Assembly (NCBI RefSeq): GCF_014282275.1
Contig: NZ_VFIA01000005.1
Coordinates: 62,001 to 126,000 of the forward strand
Source of the DNA: Spirosoma utsteinense
GTDB taxonomy: Bacteria; Bacteroidota; Bacteroidia; Cytophagales; Spirosomataceae
DNA: 64,000 nt
Direction: 5' to 3'
How positions within the stretch are numbered: the stretch's first letter is position 1; each line of letters opens with the position of its first letter. Shown here in pieces: positions 16,099 to 24,813 of the stretch. The position numbers and the translations under genes are program-made. The notes below the pieces were generated by a model that had not been told where the DNA came from, made no database searches, and saw only the letters and a list, made by a program, of their open reading frames with translations.

Positions 16099-16677
16099 AT
16101 GTCTATCGAATGGATTAGCAGCGCCTGTATCGGCCTGGGCCTGGCTGCCTGTTGTGGCTTCCGGGTGTTCATACCGCTGCTCATTGCCAGTGCAGCCACG
16201 AAGTTGGGGATTGTTGGCACCATGGACGGGTTTGAGTGGCTCAGCGGATGGCCTGCGCTGGCAGGACTGTCGGTAGCCACAGCCTTTGAACTAGGTGCCT
16301 ACTATATACCCTGGCTCGACAATGCACTCGACACGCTCGCCACACCGGCGTCCATCATTGCCGGAACGTTGCTTAGTACCTCTTTTCTCCAGATAGACGA
16401 CCCGATCATTCACTGGGGGCTGGGGCTTATGCTGGGGGGCGGTTCGGCAGGAATTGTACAGGCAGGAACGAGTTTGCTACGGCTTGGCTCTACCGCAACA
16501 ACGGGTGGTTTGGGGAATCCGGTAGTGGCCACAGGCGAAAATATAGCTTCACTCGTTTTGTCTGTTCTGACCATTTTATTGCCGTTGGTAGCCATAATCA
16601 TTGTGGCTGTCGTGGTAATATTTGTGATTAACCGACTGATGGCGAAGCGAAAAGTATGGTTTACCAAACGTGTTTGA
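16099..16677 (+). CDS. DUF4126 membrane protein
   Basis: 192 residues with about five hydrophobic helices. It matches DUF4126: SACIGLGLAACCGFRVFIPLL at the start, WLSGWPALAGLSVATAFELGAYYIPWLDNALDTL in the middle, and a Gly-rich GLGLMLGGGSAGIVQ helix, ending in a long membrane helix and a basic tail. Function unknown. It ends 6 bases before the 3' end of the convergent exported protein gene. A shorter, divergent relative is encoded at 3897-4400. Confidence 0.85.
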   Translation: MSIEWISSACIGLGLAACCGFRVFIPLLIASAATKLGIVGTMDGFEWLSGWPALAGLSVATAFELGAYYIPWLDNALDTLATPASIIAGTLLSTSFLQIDDPIIHWGLGLMLGGGSAGIVQAGTSLLRLGSTATTGGLGNPVVATGENIASLVLSVLTILLPLVAIIIVAVVVIFVINRLMAKRKVWFTKRV

Positions 16678-16682
16678 CGAGG

Positions 16683-18005
16683 CTACTTGTCAAACTGGAT
16701 TACATACTCAGACAGGTATACACTTTTCTCGGGGAGGATATCTTTGACAAACAAACGGGCTTCCCGCCCTAACTTCAAACAAGTGCGTTTCTGAGCCATA
16801 TCATCGGGCGTATTGAGCGGCTGTAAGGATGGGTACCACAAAAAATGACCGGGGCGGCTCAGGAGCAGTTGCGGTTTACTCCATTGCTGCGCGTTAGTCC
16901 CTTTACTCAGGTCGGCATTGGTGTTAAAGGAAATAAACACGTCACTGCCAGCCCACGATGGGCCTACCACTTTGCCCATCAGCATTACCCAGGCCTGTAG
17001 GTAAGTGTTCCAGCTTACAGACGGTCCCCAGTGGAAGCCGCCCGTAGGTGATGAGGCAGGCCCGCCCCCCGTCGGCTTCGGAATCTGTAAGGACATTATA
17101 GGCGCTCCGATCCCGTCAGGCAAGGCATTGAAGCCCCGGCCATCCCACCGACGGGCTTTTCCAACCGGATTATCCAGATCGTCCAGTCGAATACGGGCTA
17201 CACTGATGCATTGCCCGCTGTATTCTTTGTCGGCAGCGTACGTTGTTGGATTGTACGTGCCAGGGTATCCGTACTCGCCATAAAACAGGTACAAATAATC
17301 GCCACTGGCTACAGCCGACGGGTCGCCCACACCTCCGGCAAACGTAAGCGATGTATTTTGAGGTTTCAGGATCATACGGGGCTGTTTGTCTTCAATAAAA
17401 ATTCCCCGATTATCCCAGCTACGCCCGCCATCGGTTGATTTCATGATGCCAATTCGGCACACGGCTGCCGGCGATGTTGGCCCCTTCAGCCCCTGGGGCC
17501 AGTCTTTATCAATATATCCCTCACCTGTGCCGGCGTCGTATGGCAGTGTTTCCGGGTAATTTTCGTTGTGATAAACGCCGTATAAAGTACGGCCAGATCG
17601 ATCGTGGGTGTCCTGATAAACGGTTTCGAACCAGACTGCTCCATGCAACCCAGCCTGGTTCGGTGGTACATTTTTCGGCAGAGCAGGTGTTTTGAAATCA
17701 TCCGCTCCCCGGCTGAACGCTTCATCGGCGTTGCGCCCATCGGCAAATTTCAGTTCATTGGAATAACCCCATACGGGGTCTTCGCCATGCTTACCGGGAA
17801 AAATACGAAAGGTGTCGCCAACCCAGGCTTCGGCCATATTACAATCCACGAATGAGTTGAAATAAAATTTCTTGCCGGGAATCAGTTTGAACTTGGGCGT
17901 AGATACCGGCTTTACCGCCTGTTGGGTGCCTCCTGACAGGAAACCCAGGCCAAGTACCACCACTAGCTCGATAGCCAACCAAACAAATCCTTTTTTAGTC
18001 ATCAT
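16683..18005 (-). CDS. Exported Asp-box (sialidase-like propeller) protein
   Basis: 440 residues with an N-terminal hydrophobic segment after MMTKKG that is probably a signal peptide or anchor. The mature protein carries an Asp-box/BNR motif (STDGGRSWDNRG), a DPSAVASGDYLYLFYGEYG strand pair and Trp-rich turns such as FHWGPSVSWNTYLQAWVML. This pattern is shared by five- and six-bladed beta-propeller glycosidases and sugar-binding proteins. No catalytic set is recognisable, so 'glycoside hydrolase-like' is only a fold guess. It lies alone and is read towards the DUF4126 gene. Either of the two initial ATG codons may be used. Confidence 0.65.
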   Translation of the reverse strand: MMTKKGFVWLAIELVVVLGLGFLSGGTQQAVKPVSTPKFKLIPGKKFYFNSFVDCNMAEAWVGDTFRIFPGKHGEDPVWGYSNELKFADGRNADEAFSRGADDFKTPALPKNVPPNQAGLHGAVWFETVYQDTHDRSGRTLYGVYHNENYPETLPYDAGTGEGYIDKDWPQGLKGPTSPAAVCRIGIMKSTDGGRSWDNRGIFIEDKQPRMILKPQNTSLTFAGGVGDPSAVASGDYLYLFYGEYGYPGTYNPTTYAADKEYSGQCISVARIRLDDLDNPVGKARRWDGRGFNALPDGIGAPIMSLQIPKPTGGGPASSPTGGFHWGPSVSWNTYLQAWVMLMGKVVGPSWAGSDVFISFNTNADLSKGTNAQQWSKPQLLLSRPGHFLWYPSLQPLNTPDDMAQKRTCLKLGREARLFVKDILPEKSVYLSEYVIQFDK

Positions 18006-18090
18006 ACTAAAAAAAGAAAGTTACAGCCCTATTTTACTGTTTATCAGTACACTACAGCAGTAAAAGCCAATTGTGACAGTCACTAAACAG

Positions 18091-18118
18091 CAAAAGCCGG
18101 ACGTATGCCCGGCTTTTG
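18091..18118 (-). terminator. Hairpin terminator after htpG
   Basis: CAAAAGCCGG (18091-18100) and CCGGCTTTTG (18109-18118) with an 8-base loop lie 19 bases beyond the htpG stop. The run of T within the stem end fits an intrinsic terminator for the minus strand. Confidence 0.65.
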
Positions 18119-18137
18119 ATCGACTTAGCGTCTATTT

Positions 18138-19982
18138 TTACAACGCGTCTACCGTTCTACGAACGAAGGCGGTTAATTCTGCACCGGTCAGCATATTCTG
18201 CGAAAGCAGGGCAAGGTCATATACCTGCTTCGTTAACGCAGTCTGTACATCACTGTTGGTTTCTGCCAGTAATTTTCCAATCAAGGGGTGGTTGGCATTC
18301 ACAACAACATTGTAGCTGACAGGCAGGCTGCCATAGAACGACTGCTCACCCGACAAAGCCGCCATATCTTTCATCCGGCGCATAAACTCCGGCATGGTGA
18401 TCGTTACGGGTAGCTCATCGATTGGTTGGGCTTCGACACTTACGTTCAGCGATTTGTTGTCCAGTACCTGATCAAACAGATCCTTCAGTTTGGTCCGGTC
18501 GTCTTCAGACAGTACGCTCTCGTTGTTAAGCCCTTTGTCAATCAGCTTATCGAGTGTATCGGCGTCAACCCGCTGGAAATGTACTTTTTCCAGTTTCTGC
18601 TCAAGAGCGTTGATAAAGTGAGAATCGATGACGTTGTCCAGGAGCAACACATCGTAACCGCGCCGAACAGCCGATGCGATATAAGCATCCTGCTGCTTCC
18701 GGTCGGAGGTATACAGCATCACCAGCGTTTCGTTCTTATCGAGTTGGTTCGCCTGGATCTTCTCCCGGTATTCGTCCAGGGTAGCATACTGGCCTTCGGT
18801 GTTCTTGAGTAATACGAAGCTTTTTGCTTTTTCCCAGAACTTCTCATCACTCAATATGCCGTACTTGATGAACAGGCCGATATCGTCGAACTTTTCTTCA
18901 AAACCTTTACGGTCGGTGTTGAACAGATCGTTGAGTTTATCGGCTACTTTGCGGGTGATATACCCGTTGATTTTCTTGACACTGCTGTCGGCCTGAAGGA
19001 AGCTTCTCGACACGTTCAGTGGAATATCCGGCGAGTCGATAACGCCGTGGAGCATCATCAGGAAGTCGGGCACAACATCCTTAACTTCGTCGGTGATAAA
19101 TACCTGGCGGCTATACAGCTGGATTTTTTCGCGCTGGAACCGTAGTTCGTTTTTGATGCGCGGGAAATACAGAATACCCGTCAGGTTGAATGGATAATCG
19201 ACGTTGAGGTGAATCCAGAACAAGGGTTCCTCGCCCATTGGATACAGCTCACGGTAAAATGATTTGTAGTCCTCGTCGGTCAGGTCGGCAGGCGACTTGG
19301 TCCAGATCGGCGTGGTATTGTTCACGGTCTGGCCATCGAACTCAACCGGGGTAGGCAGGAAACGGGCGTACTTGTCGAGAATAGTCCGCAGCCGGGCCTT
19401 GTCCAGAAACTCTTCCGAATCGGGCGCAATGTGCAGGATAATATCCGTACCGCGTTCCGTCTTTTCGGCAGGCGTCAGCTCAAATTCTGTCGAGCCATCA
19501 CATACCCACCGCGCGCTTTCAGCACCGTCCCGGTACGATTTAGTGATGATTTCAACCTGCTCGGCTACCATAAAGGCAGAGTAGAAGCCAAGTCCGAAAT
19601 GGCCGATAATGGCCCCTTTGTCGTCTGTCTTGTCCTTATACTTCTCTAAAAAATCCGACGCGCCTGAGAAGGCGATCTGGTTGATATACTTTTTGATCTC
19701 TTCAGCGGTCATACCAATACCGTTGTCGCTGACAGTAATCGTTTTGGCTTCTTCATCGAGCGTGACCGTTACCTTCAGGCCGCCCAATTCGCCACCGAAT
19801 TCGCCAAATGACGACAGCTGGCGTAGTTTCTGGGTAGCGTCGACTGCATTCGAGACCAATTCGCGCAGGAAAATCTCGTGATCGGAATACAGGAATTTTT
19901 TAATGATCGGGAAGATATTCTCGGTATGGATCGAGATCTGGCCCCGCGTGGATTCGCCTTTTTCGTTCTGTACGGTTTCCAT
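18138..19982 (-). CDS. htpG: Molecular chaperone HtpG (bacterial Hsp90)
   Basis: 614 residues, within the usual range. The N-terminal GHKL ATPase shows ELVSNAVDATQKL, VSDNGIGMT and GHFGLGFYSAFMVA. The middle domain carries YFPRIKNELRFQREKIQLYSRQVFI-type sequence with the catalytic-loop Arg (conserved part LYSRQVFI) and PDIPLNVSRSFLQ. The C-terminal dimerisation domain follows. The cytosolic dimer remodels client proteins. The start at 19982 is METVQNEKGESTRGQ, followed by the typical FQTEN-like element (ISIHTENIFP). Transcribed alone, with a terminator after it; no heat-shock operator was recognised. Confidence 0.96.
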   Translation of the reverse strand: METVQNEKGESTRGQISIHTENIFPIIKKFLYSDHEIFLRELVSNAVDATQKLRQLSSFGEFGGELGGLKVTVTLDEEAKTITVSDNGIGMTAEEIKKYINQIAFSGASDFLEKYKDKTDDKGAIIGHFGLGFYSAFMVAEQVEIITKSYRDGAESARWVCDGSTEFELTPAEKTERGTDIILHIAPDSEEFLDKARLRTILDKYARFLPTPVEFDGQTVNNTTPIWTKSPADLTDEDYKSFYRELYPMGEEPLFWIHLNVDYPFNLTGILYFPRIKNELRFQREKIQLYSRQVFITDEVKDVVPDFLMMLHGVIDSPDIPLNVSRSFLQADSSVKKINGYITRKVADKLNDLFNTDRKGFEEKFDDIGLFIKYGILSDEKFWEKAKSFVLLKNTEGQYATLDEYREKIQANQLDKNETLVMLYTSDRKQQDAYIASAVRRGYDVLLLDNVIDSHFINALEQKLEKVHFQRVDADTLDKLIDKGLNNESVLSEDDRTKLKDLFDQVLDNKSLNVSVEAQPIDELPVTITMPEFMRRMKDMAALSGEQSFYGSLPVSYNVVVNANHPLIGKLLAETNSDVQTALTKQVYDLALLSQNMLTGAELTAFVRRTVDAL

Positions 19983-20138
19983 CGTATATAGTAAAGATGA
20001 GGTTACTGGTAACTGGCGGGCGTCAAATCCTGTTCCAATACCGTGGCGGCTGACAGATTGACAGAGTCAGTGCCACTTATCGGCTCTTTTTCAGAAAATA
20101 CTTACCTTAGTTACGCTCCACAGGACTAACCTCCATTT

Positions 20139-20441
20139 ATGCATACCTACACAGACATTACCCTAACCGAACTTGAAAGCCTGCGCCAACAACCTGATAC
20201 GCTCATTGTCGATGTTCGGGACGAGTGGGAATTTGACGAATTCAACATCGGTGGCCTGAACATACCCCTCCCCGACCTACGAGCCCGAAAAACCGAGTTA
20301 CTGCCGTTCACTACGCTGATTGCGGTCTGTACCAATGGCGCGCGCAGCCGGGTGGCCGCTAAAGACTTCCTCCGGCAACCGGAGCTTGAACACAAGACTA
20401 TTTACCACCTCCATGGCGGCATTACCGAGGCCGTAGATTGA
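20139..20441 (+). CDS. Single-domain rhodanese-like protein
   Basis: 100 residues, one rhodanese domain: substrate-entry strand LIVDVRDEWEFDEFNIGG and active-site loop CTNGARS with the persulfide-forming Cys64 and Arg69. Such small rhodaneses move sulfane sulfur or act in sulfur-relay and cyanide detoxification; the actual partner is unknown. The next gene is convergent and its stop codon abuts this one exactly: the sequence TGATCA gives TGA on both strands (20439-20444). Transcribed alone. Confidence 0.88.
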   Translation: MHTYTDITLTELESLRQQPDTLIVDVRDEWEFDEFNIGGLNIPLPDLRARKTELLPFTTLIAVCTNGARSRVAAKDFLRQPELEHKTIYHLHGGITEAVD

Positions 20442-21371
20442 TCAGGTAACAATGGTGAAGCCTGGCTTGGCCGCTTCTTTCTCTACATGCGGCAGGTAGA
20501 TCTGCAAAATATCGTGTGTGTTGACGCGAATCAACTGCGACAGCTGGTTGAGCGGCAGGTCATTGCGTTCCAGGCCGAATGGGTCTTCAATTTCCTCTCC
20601 AATCAACTCCAGGCCTACCAGGACATAAGACGTAAGCATAACTGCCGGAATGGTCAGGTACCCATATACTTCAACTACGGTAAAGGGCAGCACCCCCACA
20701 TAGAGCAGAATAAACAGTTTAATAAAAAGATTATAGGAAAACGGGATGGGGGTGTTTTTAATCCGCTCGCAAATGCCGCAGACATCCATCAGCGAGCTTA
20801 GGTAGCGATTCAAGTTGATATGCTGTGAATCGGATATACGTCCCTGCCGATACAGCGATTCCGTTTTCACCCACAGCTGGTTCGATACACCCGACGGAAC
20901 GTGATCAAAATTACTCAGGTCCCGCCGTTCGCCTTCTTCTGTCTCGTCCAGTTCGTCGAGGCCCGGCGAGTCACGCAGGTGATTCTTGAGGGCGAAAGGG
21001 AAATTAGAAATCGTTTTGGCGAAGAAAAGCCGGTCCGACACATTATCCTGATCCAGCACGGCATTGAAAAATATAGCCATATTCCGGCAATTATTGATCA
21101 ACGTGCCCCAGGCAATCCGACCTTCATAGAAACGGTCGTAGGCGCTGTTGGTCCGAAAAATAAGCAGCAGGCTGAGGAGAATACCCATCGCCTGTAAAAA
21201 CGAACTAGGCGTATCCTTTATCCGCAAATCGCTGAAATTAAGCTCGGCGACCGTGACAATTGTTACATAAACTCCCACCAGAGCCACGCGTTTGATCAGC
21301 GCTTTAGCGGTTGGTCCTGTATGAAAATGCCAGACGGCCGCTATCCATCCTTTTCCTTTATAAATAATCAT
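20442..21371 (-). CDS. Bestrophin-family (UPF0187) anion channel-like protein
   Basis: 309 residues with four to five predicted membrane helices. Bestrophin marks are the FRTNSAYDRFYEGRIAWG motif in the first part and GEEIEDPFGLERNDLPL near the C-terminus, which in the family line the neck of a pentameric chloride/bicarbonate channel. The long soluble middle part is typical. Physiological role in bacteria is unclear. Its stop codon abuts the convergent rhodanese stop with no gap. A possible start is the ATG at 21371 (MIIYKGKGWI), as in relatives. Confidence 0.9.
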   Translation of the reverse strand: MIIYKGKGWIAAVWHFHTGPTAKALIKRVALVGVYVTIVTVAELNFSDLRIKDTPSSFLQAMGILLSLLLIFRTNSAYDRFYEGRIAWGTLINNCRNMAIFFNAVLDQDNVSDRLFFAKTISNFPFALKNHLRDSPGLDELDETEEGERRDLSNFDHVPSGVSNQLWVKTESLYRQGRISDSQHINLNRYLSSLMDVCGICERIKNTPIPFSYNLFIKLFILLYVGVLPFTVVEVYGYLTIPAVMLTSYVLVGLELIGEEIEDPFGLERNDLPLNQLSQLIRVNTHDILQIYLPHVEKEAAKPGFTIVT

Positions 21372-21420
21372 ACGCTGAGTCAGTTACCCTTGTATACAAC
21401 ACGCCAGCGGAACAACAACA

Positions 21421-22197
21421 CTAGCGTGTTATGGTACCTGTAAATACGCGTTGAGCCGGGCCCGTCAAATAGATACTACCGAACTGGCTATCGCTGCCAT
21501 TCATCGGTTTAAAAGACACCCGCAGGTTGCCGCCAATAGTTTGAATAAAGACGGGATCAGGCATAGCCAGCTGCCGATAAGCAATTAGTGCTACCGCCGT
21601 TACGCCTGTCCCACAGGAATACGTTTCATCTTCAACACCCCGTTCATAGGTTCTTACCCGAACCGTATGGTCATCGATTACCTGCCCAAAGTTGACGTTC
21701 GTTCCGCCCGAAAACGCAGCATCATTCCGGATAGCGCGTCCCTGTGCTACCACATCGAGCGACGCCAGATCCTCGGTAAACTGCACCACATGGGGCGAGC
21801 CCGTATTGAGAAATGTCAGCCCGTTCCGACTCTCGACACCGGACACATCGCCCATTTTCAGCGAGATATCGCTATCGGTCACCACGGCCGTATGTTCACC
21901 ATCAACGGCCAGAAAACGGGTTTCTTTATCGAACAGGCCCAAATCGTGCGCAAAACGGACGATACACCGCCCGCCGTTACCGCACATACTTCCTTCGGCC
22001 CCATCGGCATTGAAGTACACCATACGAAAATCGTAATCAGGATCGGTCTGGAGCAGAATCAGCCCATCGGCACCAATACCGAACCGGCGATCACATAATC
22101 GTTCGATCACCGCCTGGTCGGTGCGGGGGAACGTCCCTGCCCGATCGTCGATCATCACAAAATCATTGCCGGTGCCCTGATATTTAAAAAAATCCAT
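21421..22197 (-). CDS. dapF: Diaminopimelate epimerase
   Basis: 258 residues from the ATG at 22197 (MDFFKYQGTGNDFV); the frame extends 17 codons upstream, without family-like sequence. It interconverts LL- and meso-diaminopimelate for lysine and peptidoglycan synthesis, using two Cys as acid/base: C72 in MCGNGGRC and the second Cys in SCGTGVTAV, both present. The N-terminal FxKxQGxGNDF and the FNADGAEGSMCGNG signature are intact. It is downstream of rplS on the same strand but separated by a terminator. Confidence 0.96.
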   Translation of the reverse strand: MDFFKYQGTGNDFVMIDDRAGTFPRTDQAVIERLCDRRFGIGADGLILLQTDPDYDFRMVYFNADGAEGSMCGNGGRCIVRFAHDLGLFDKETRFLAVDGEHTAVVTDSDISLKMGDVSGVESRNGLTFLNTGSPHVVQFTEDLASLDVVAQGRAIRNDAAFSGGTNVNFGQVIDDHTVRVRTYERGVEDETYSCGTGVTAVALIAYRQLAMPDPVFIQTIGGNLRVSFKPMNGSDSQFGSIYLTGPAQRVFTGTITR

Positions 22198-22277
22198 GTG
22201 TATCCGTAAGCTGCAGTTTCCGGTCACTGCCTGTAAAGTAACTCGCAACAGCCGGAGACTGTTGGGCCTATCAACGA

Positions 22278-22305
22278 GAAAAGCTGCCCCTGAAGGCAGC
22301 TTTTC
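22278..22305 (-). terminator. Terminator between rplS and dapF
   Basis: GAAAAGCTGCC (22278-22288) and GGCAGCTTTTC (22295-22305) pair around a 6-base loop. Read on the minus strand, the stem ends in TTTTC 26 bases after the rplS stop, a likely intrinsic terminator. Confidence 0.75.
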
Positions 22306-22331
22306 GAGAAATAACTATCCGTGGCGAATAA

Positions 22332-22706
22332 TTACGCTGCGGCAACGACTTTTGGCTTACGCTCTTTAACACGAGCGGCTTTGCCCTGACGACCACGCAG
22401 GTAGAACAACCGGGCCCGGCGAACTTTACCCATGCGGACGATTTCGATCTTGTCGACGTTTGGCGATAGAACTGGAAAAATCCGTTCTACACCAACTCCG
22501 TTCGATATTTTGCGGACGGTGAACGTTTCACCACCGCTACTCGGATTACGGCGCTGGATGACCGTACCCGTGAAAATCTGAATGCGTTCTTTGTTTCCTT
22601 CGCGGATTTTGACGTGTACATTTACCGTATCGCCCGACCGGAAAGAAGGCAAGTCGGCGCGACGCTGCGCGTTGTCTGCCTCTACTAATTTGATTAACTC
22701 GCTCAT
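22332..22706 (-). CDS. rplS: 50S ribosomal protein L19
   Basis: 124 residues, matching L19 throughout: [56 protein letters not shown] and the basic [23 protein letters not shown] end. It lies at the 30S-50S interface in the large subunit. The usual trmD/rimM neighbours are absent; the gene stands alone, divergent from nnrD. A TATCTTTG -7 box lies 43 bases upstream. Confidence 0.97.
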   Translation of the reverse strand: MSELIKLVEADNAQRRADLPSFRSGDTVNVHVKIREGNKERIQIFTGTVIQRRNPSSGGETFTVRKISNGVGVERIFPVLSPNVDKIEIVRMGKVRRARLFYLRGRQGKAARVKERKPKVVAAA

Positions 22707-22749
22707 GACCGTATATAAATCGCCAGATAACTATTTGCGAAATGAACCG

Positions 22750-22757
22750 CAAAGATA
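22750..22757 (-). promoter_or_regulatory. Putative -7 box TATCTTTG for rplS
   Basis: Minus-strand TATCTTTG fits TAnnTTTG and lies 43 bases upstream of the rplS ATG. A plus-strand box for the divergent gene lies 23 bases away (22781), giving a compact divergent promoter. Confidence 0.55.
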
Positions 22758-22780
22758 GCAATCTTCTCGGTGCTAGAAAA

Positions 22781-22788
22781 TACTTTTG
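22781..22788 (+). promoter_or_regulatory. Putative -7 box TACTTTTG for the nnr gene
   Basis: Plus-strand TACTTTTG fits TAnnTTTG and ends 33 bases before the ATG at 22822. It is arranged back-to-back with the rplS box. Confidence 0.55.
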
Positions 22789-22821
22789 TAAAATTACCCA
22801 GCGTAAGCCATCCAGGACTTT

Positions 22822-24339
22822 ATGAAAATACTGAGTGTTGACCAGATTCATGATCTCGACCAATCAACCATAAAAAGTGAACCTATTGCGCCAATTAACC
22901 TCATGGAACGGGCTGCGCTCGCCTTTGTCAACTGGTTCGCCGACCGGTTTCCCGATACAACTCCTACCAAAATTTTTTGTGGATTAGGCAACAACGGGGG
23001 CGATGGCCTGGCTATTGCCCGCTTGCTGCTTGAGCGTGAGTACCCCGTTGAGGTACATGTTGTTCGGTATGCACCCCGCGAATCCGACGATTTCATGCAT
23101 AATCACCGACGGCTCAAACTGGTGATCGAGACGATAAACTACATCGAATCGGAGAAGGATTTACCCGCCATTCGTCATAACGAAGTCGTTATCGATGCCA
23201 TTCTTGGATCAGGCCTGACGCGGCCAACCGAGGGTATTGTCAAAACCACCGTTGACGCTATCAATCGGGCTCCGGCCACCGTTGTTGCGGTCGATATTGC
23301 CAGTGGTCTGTATGCTGATCAGCCCAACGCAACGACCGATGTGATTATCGAACCAGATTATACGGTTTCGTTTCAATTACCAAAACTGGCGTTTATGCTA
23401 CCCAGGAATGGCCCCTACGTAGGTGACTGGCACCTGGTCGATATCCGTCTGCACAAACGGTTTATCGATCAGGCACCGACAAATTTCTTTTTTACGCAGC
23501 CGCATGAAGCCCGGTTACTGCTTCACAAGCGTGACCGTTATGCCAACAAAGGCACCTTTGGCCATGCGCTGCTGCTGGCAGGTAGTTACGGTAAGATTGG
23601 GGCAGCCGTTCTGGCTTCCAGAGCCTGCCTGCGTTCTGGAGTGGGGTTGCTCACGGTACAGATACCGCGTTGTGGGTATGCTATCCTTCAGACCGCAGTG
23701 CCCGAAGCCATGTGTCGGCCAGACAGCCACCAAAACATCCTGACCGGCTTGCTGGATCACGAAGTCAGTGAACAGGGTAGCCCGGCCCCGGCTGACTATT
23801 CTGTCGTGGGTATCGGTCCCGGGCTGGGTAAGGCTCCCGAAACGCTGACTATGCTCCGGCAGCTCTTGCCAACGCTCAGTAAACCAATGGTCATTGACGC
23901 TGACGCCCTGAACCTACTGGCCGAAAACCGCGATCTGCTCTCCCTCCTTCCCCCTAACAGCATTCTGACACCCCATCCCAAAGAGTTTGAACGGCTTACG
24001 AGCCAGTGGACCCATGACTACCAAAAGTTAACCTTACTGCGTGATTTCGCTCAACAATATCAGGTTGTGGTTGTCCTGAAAGGGGCTCATTCGGCTGTTG
24101 CCACGCCCCAGGGTGATGTTCATTTTAACGCAACAGGTAACCCGGGATTGAGCACGGGTGGTACAGGCGACGTGCTGACGGGCGTACTAACGGCTTTGCT
24201 GGCGCAGGGATACGATCCAGTTGAAGCCGCTGTACTGGGCGTTTATGCCCATGGGCTGGCGGGCGACACCGTCGCTGAAGAGCGTGGGCCTATCGGTATG
24301 ATCGCTTCTGACTTAGTAGATGCCCTCCGGTGGCGCTAA
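22822..24339 (+). CDS. nnrD: Bifunctional NAD(P)H-hydrate epimerase / ADP-dependent dehydratase
   Basis: 505 residues, the length of the NnrE-NnrD fusion (YjeF type). The N-terminal ~215 residues are the epimerase (LMERAALAFVNW, GNNGGDGLAIARLL, DAILGSGL). The C-terminal ~280 residues are the ribokinase-like dehydratase (GHALLLAGSYGKIGAAVLASRA begins it; VVGIGPGLGK; MVIDADALNLLA; LTPHPKEFERL; GNPGLSTGGTGDVLTG). Together they repair hydrated NADH and NADPH. All recognisable motifs of both parts are present. It is divergent from rplS. Confidence 0.95.
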   Translation: MKILSVDQIHDLDQSTIKSEPIAPINLMERAALAFVNWFADRFPDTTPTKIFCGLGNNGGDGLAIARLLLEREYPVEVHVVRYAPRESDDFMHNHRRLKLVIETINYIESEKDLPAIRHNEVVIDAILGSGLTRPTEGIVKTTVDAINRAPATVVAVDIASGLYADQPNATTDVIIEPDYTVSFQLPKLAFMLPRNGPYVGDWHLVDIRLHKRFIDQAPTNFFFTQPHEARLLLHKRDRYANKGTFGHALLLAGSYGKIGAAVLASRACLRSGVGLLTVQIPRCGYAILQTAVPEAMCRPDSHQNILTGLLDHEVSEQGSPAPADYSVVGIGPGLGKAPETLTMLRQLLPTLSKPMVIDADALNLLAENRDLLSLLPPNSILTPHPKEFERLTSQWTHDYQKLTLLRDFAQQYQVVVVLKGAHSAVATPQGDVHFNATGNPGLSTGGTGDVLTGVLTALLAQGYDPVEAAVLGVYAHGLAGDTVAEERGPIGMIASDLVDALRWR

Positions 24340-24566
24340 TCTGTGGAGATTAGGTGACAACGCTGGGTACAGTTTTCTACACTATTAAGAATATAGAATA
24401 ACTTAAACTATCAAACAGCCTACCGCTTACGAAATATACGGCAACCTGCCTCAGAACGTGTATCGGGTATTATTACGTATGATACGAATCAGGGTTTCTG
24501 CGCTGTTACTACTGCTACGACGGACTCAAATTTGCAGAGTGGTTTATAATCATACCTGCACATACC

Positions 24567-24731
24567 ATGAAGCATACAGTACAGCGAGATTGGCGGGTAA
24601 CTCGCCCCTCGCGCAAGAGCCGGTTCAACTTCGATCAGACGACAGCCCTGGGCGGTTTGACGGTAGCGTTATTTACTTACATCATTTATCATTTCATCTA
24701 CCCGCTAATTTCGAAAGGCTTACTTTGGTAG
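24567..24731 (+). CDS. Possible 54-residue single-pass membrane protein
   Basis: In the 474-base gap between nnrD and feoB there is an ATG frame of 54 codons. It has a basic N-terminal half (MKHTVQRDWRVTRPSRKSRF), a short NFDQTTALGG joint, and then a continuous hydrophobic aromatic helix (LTVALFTYIIYHFIYPLI) ending SKGLLW and TAG. This positive-inside-then-helix layout is what small inner-membrane proteins look like and is unlikely to arise often by chance. I do not recognise a family. The other open frame here (24458-24739) looks random. The remainder of the gap, 24340-24566, shows nothing. Possible partners are the adjacent feoAB genes, but they are on the opposite strand. Confidence 0.45.
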   Translation: MKHTVQRDWRVTRPSRKSRFNFDQTTALGGLTVALFTYIIYHFIYPLISKGLLW

Positions 24732-24754
24732 TGATTTGATTTCCAATCATAAAC

Positions 24755-24789
24755 AAACACCCCGTCAGACCAGCGCTGACGGGGTGTTT
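24755..24789 (-). terminator. Terminator after feoB
   Basis: AAACACCCCGTCAG (24755-24768) and CTGACGGGGTGTTT (24776-24789), a 14-bp stem with a 7-base loop. Read on the minus strand it ends GTTTGTTT, 25 bases beyond the feoB stop. It may also serve the small plus-strand frame, where TTTT follows. Confidence 0.85.
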
Positions 24790-24813
24790 TCATGGCTAGA
24801 CAGGTTTGCTGAT

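Noticed and set aside
24458..24739. 93-codon frame in the nnrD-feoB gap
   Set aside because: GTG start, no ordered hydrophobic or domain pattern; the overlapping 54-codon frame at 24567 is more protein-like.
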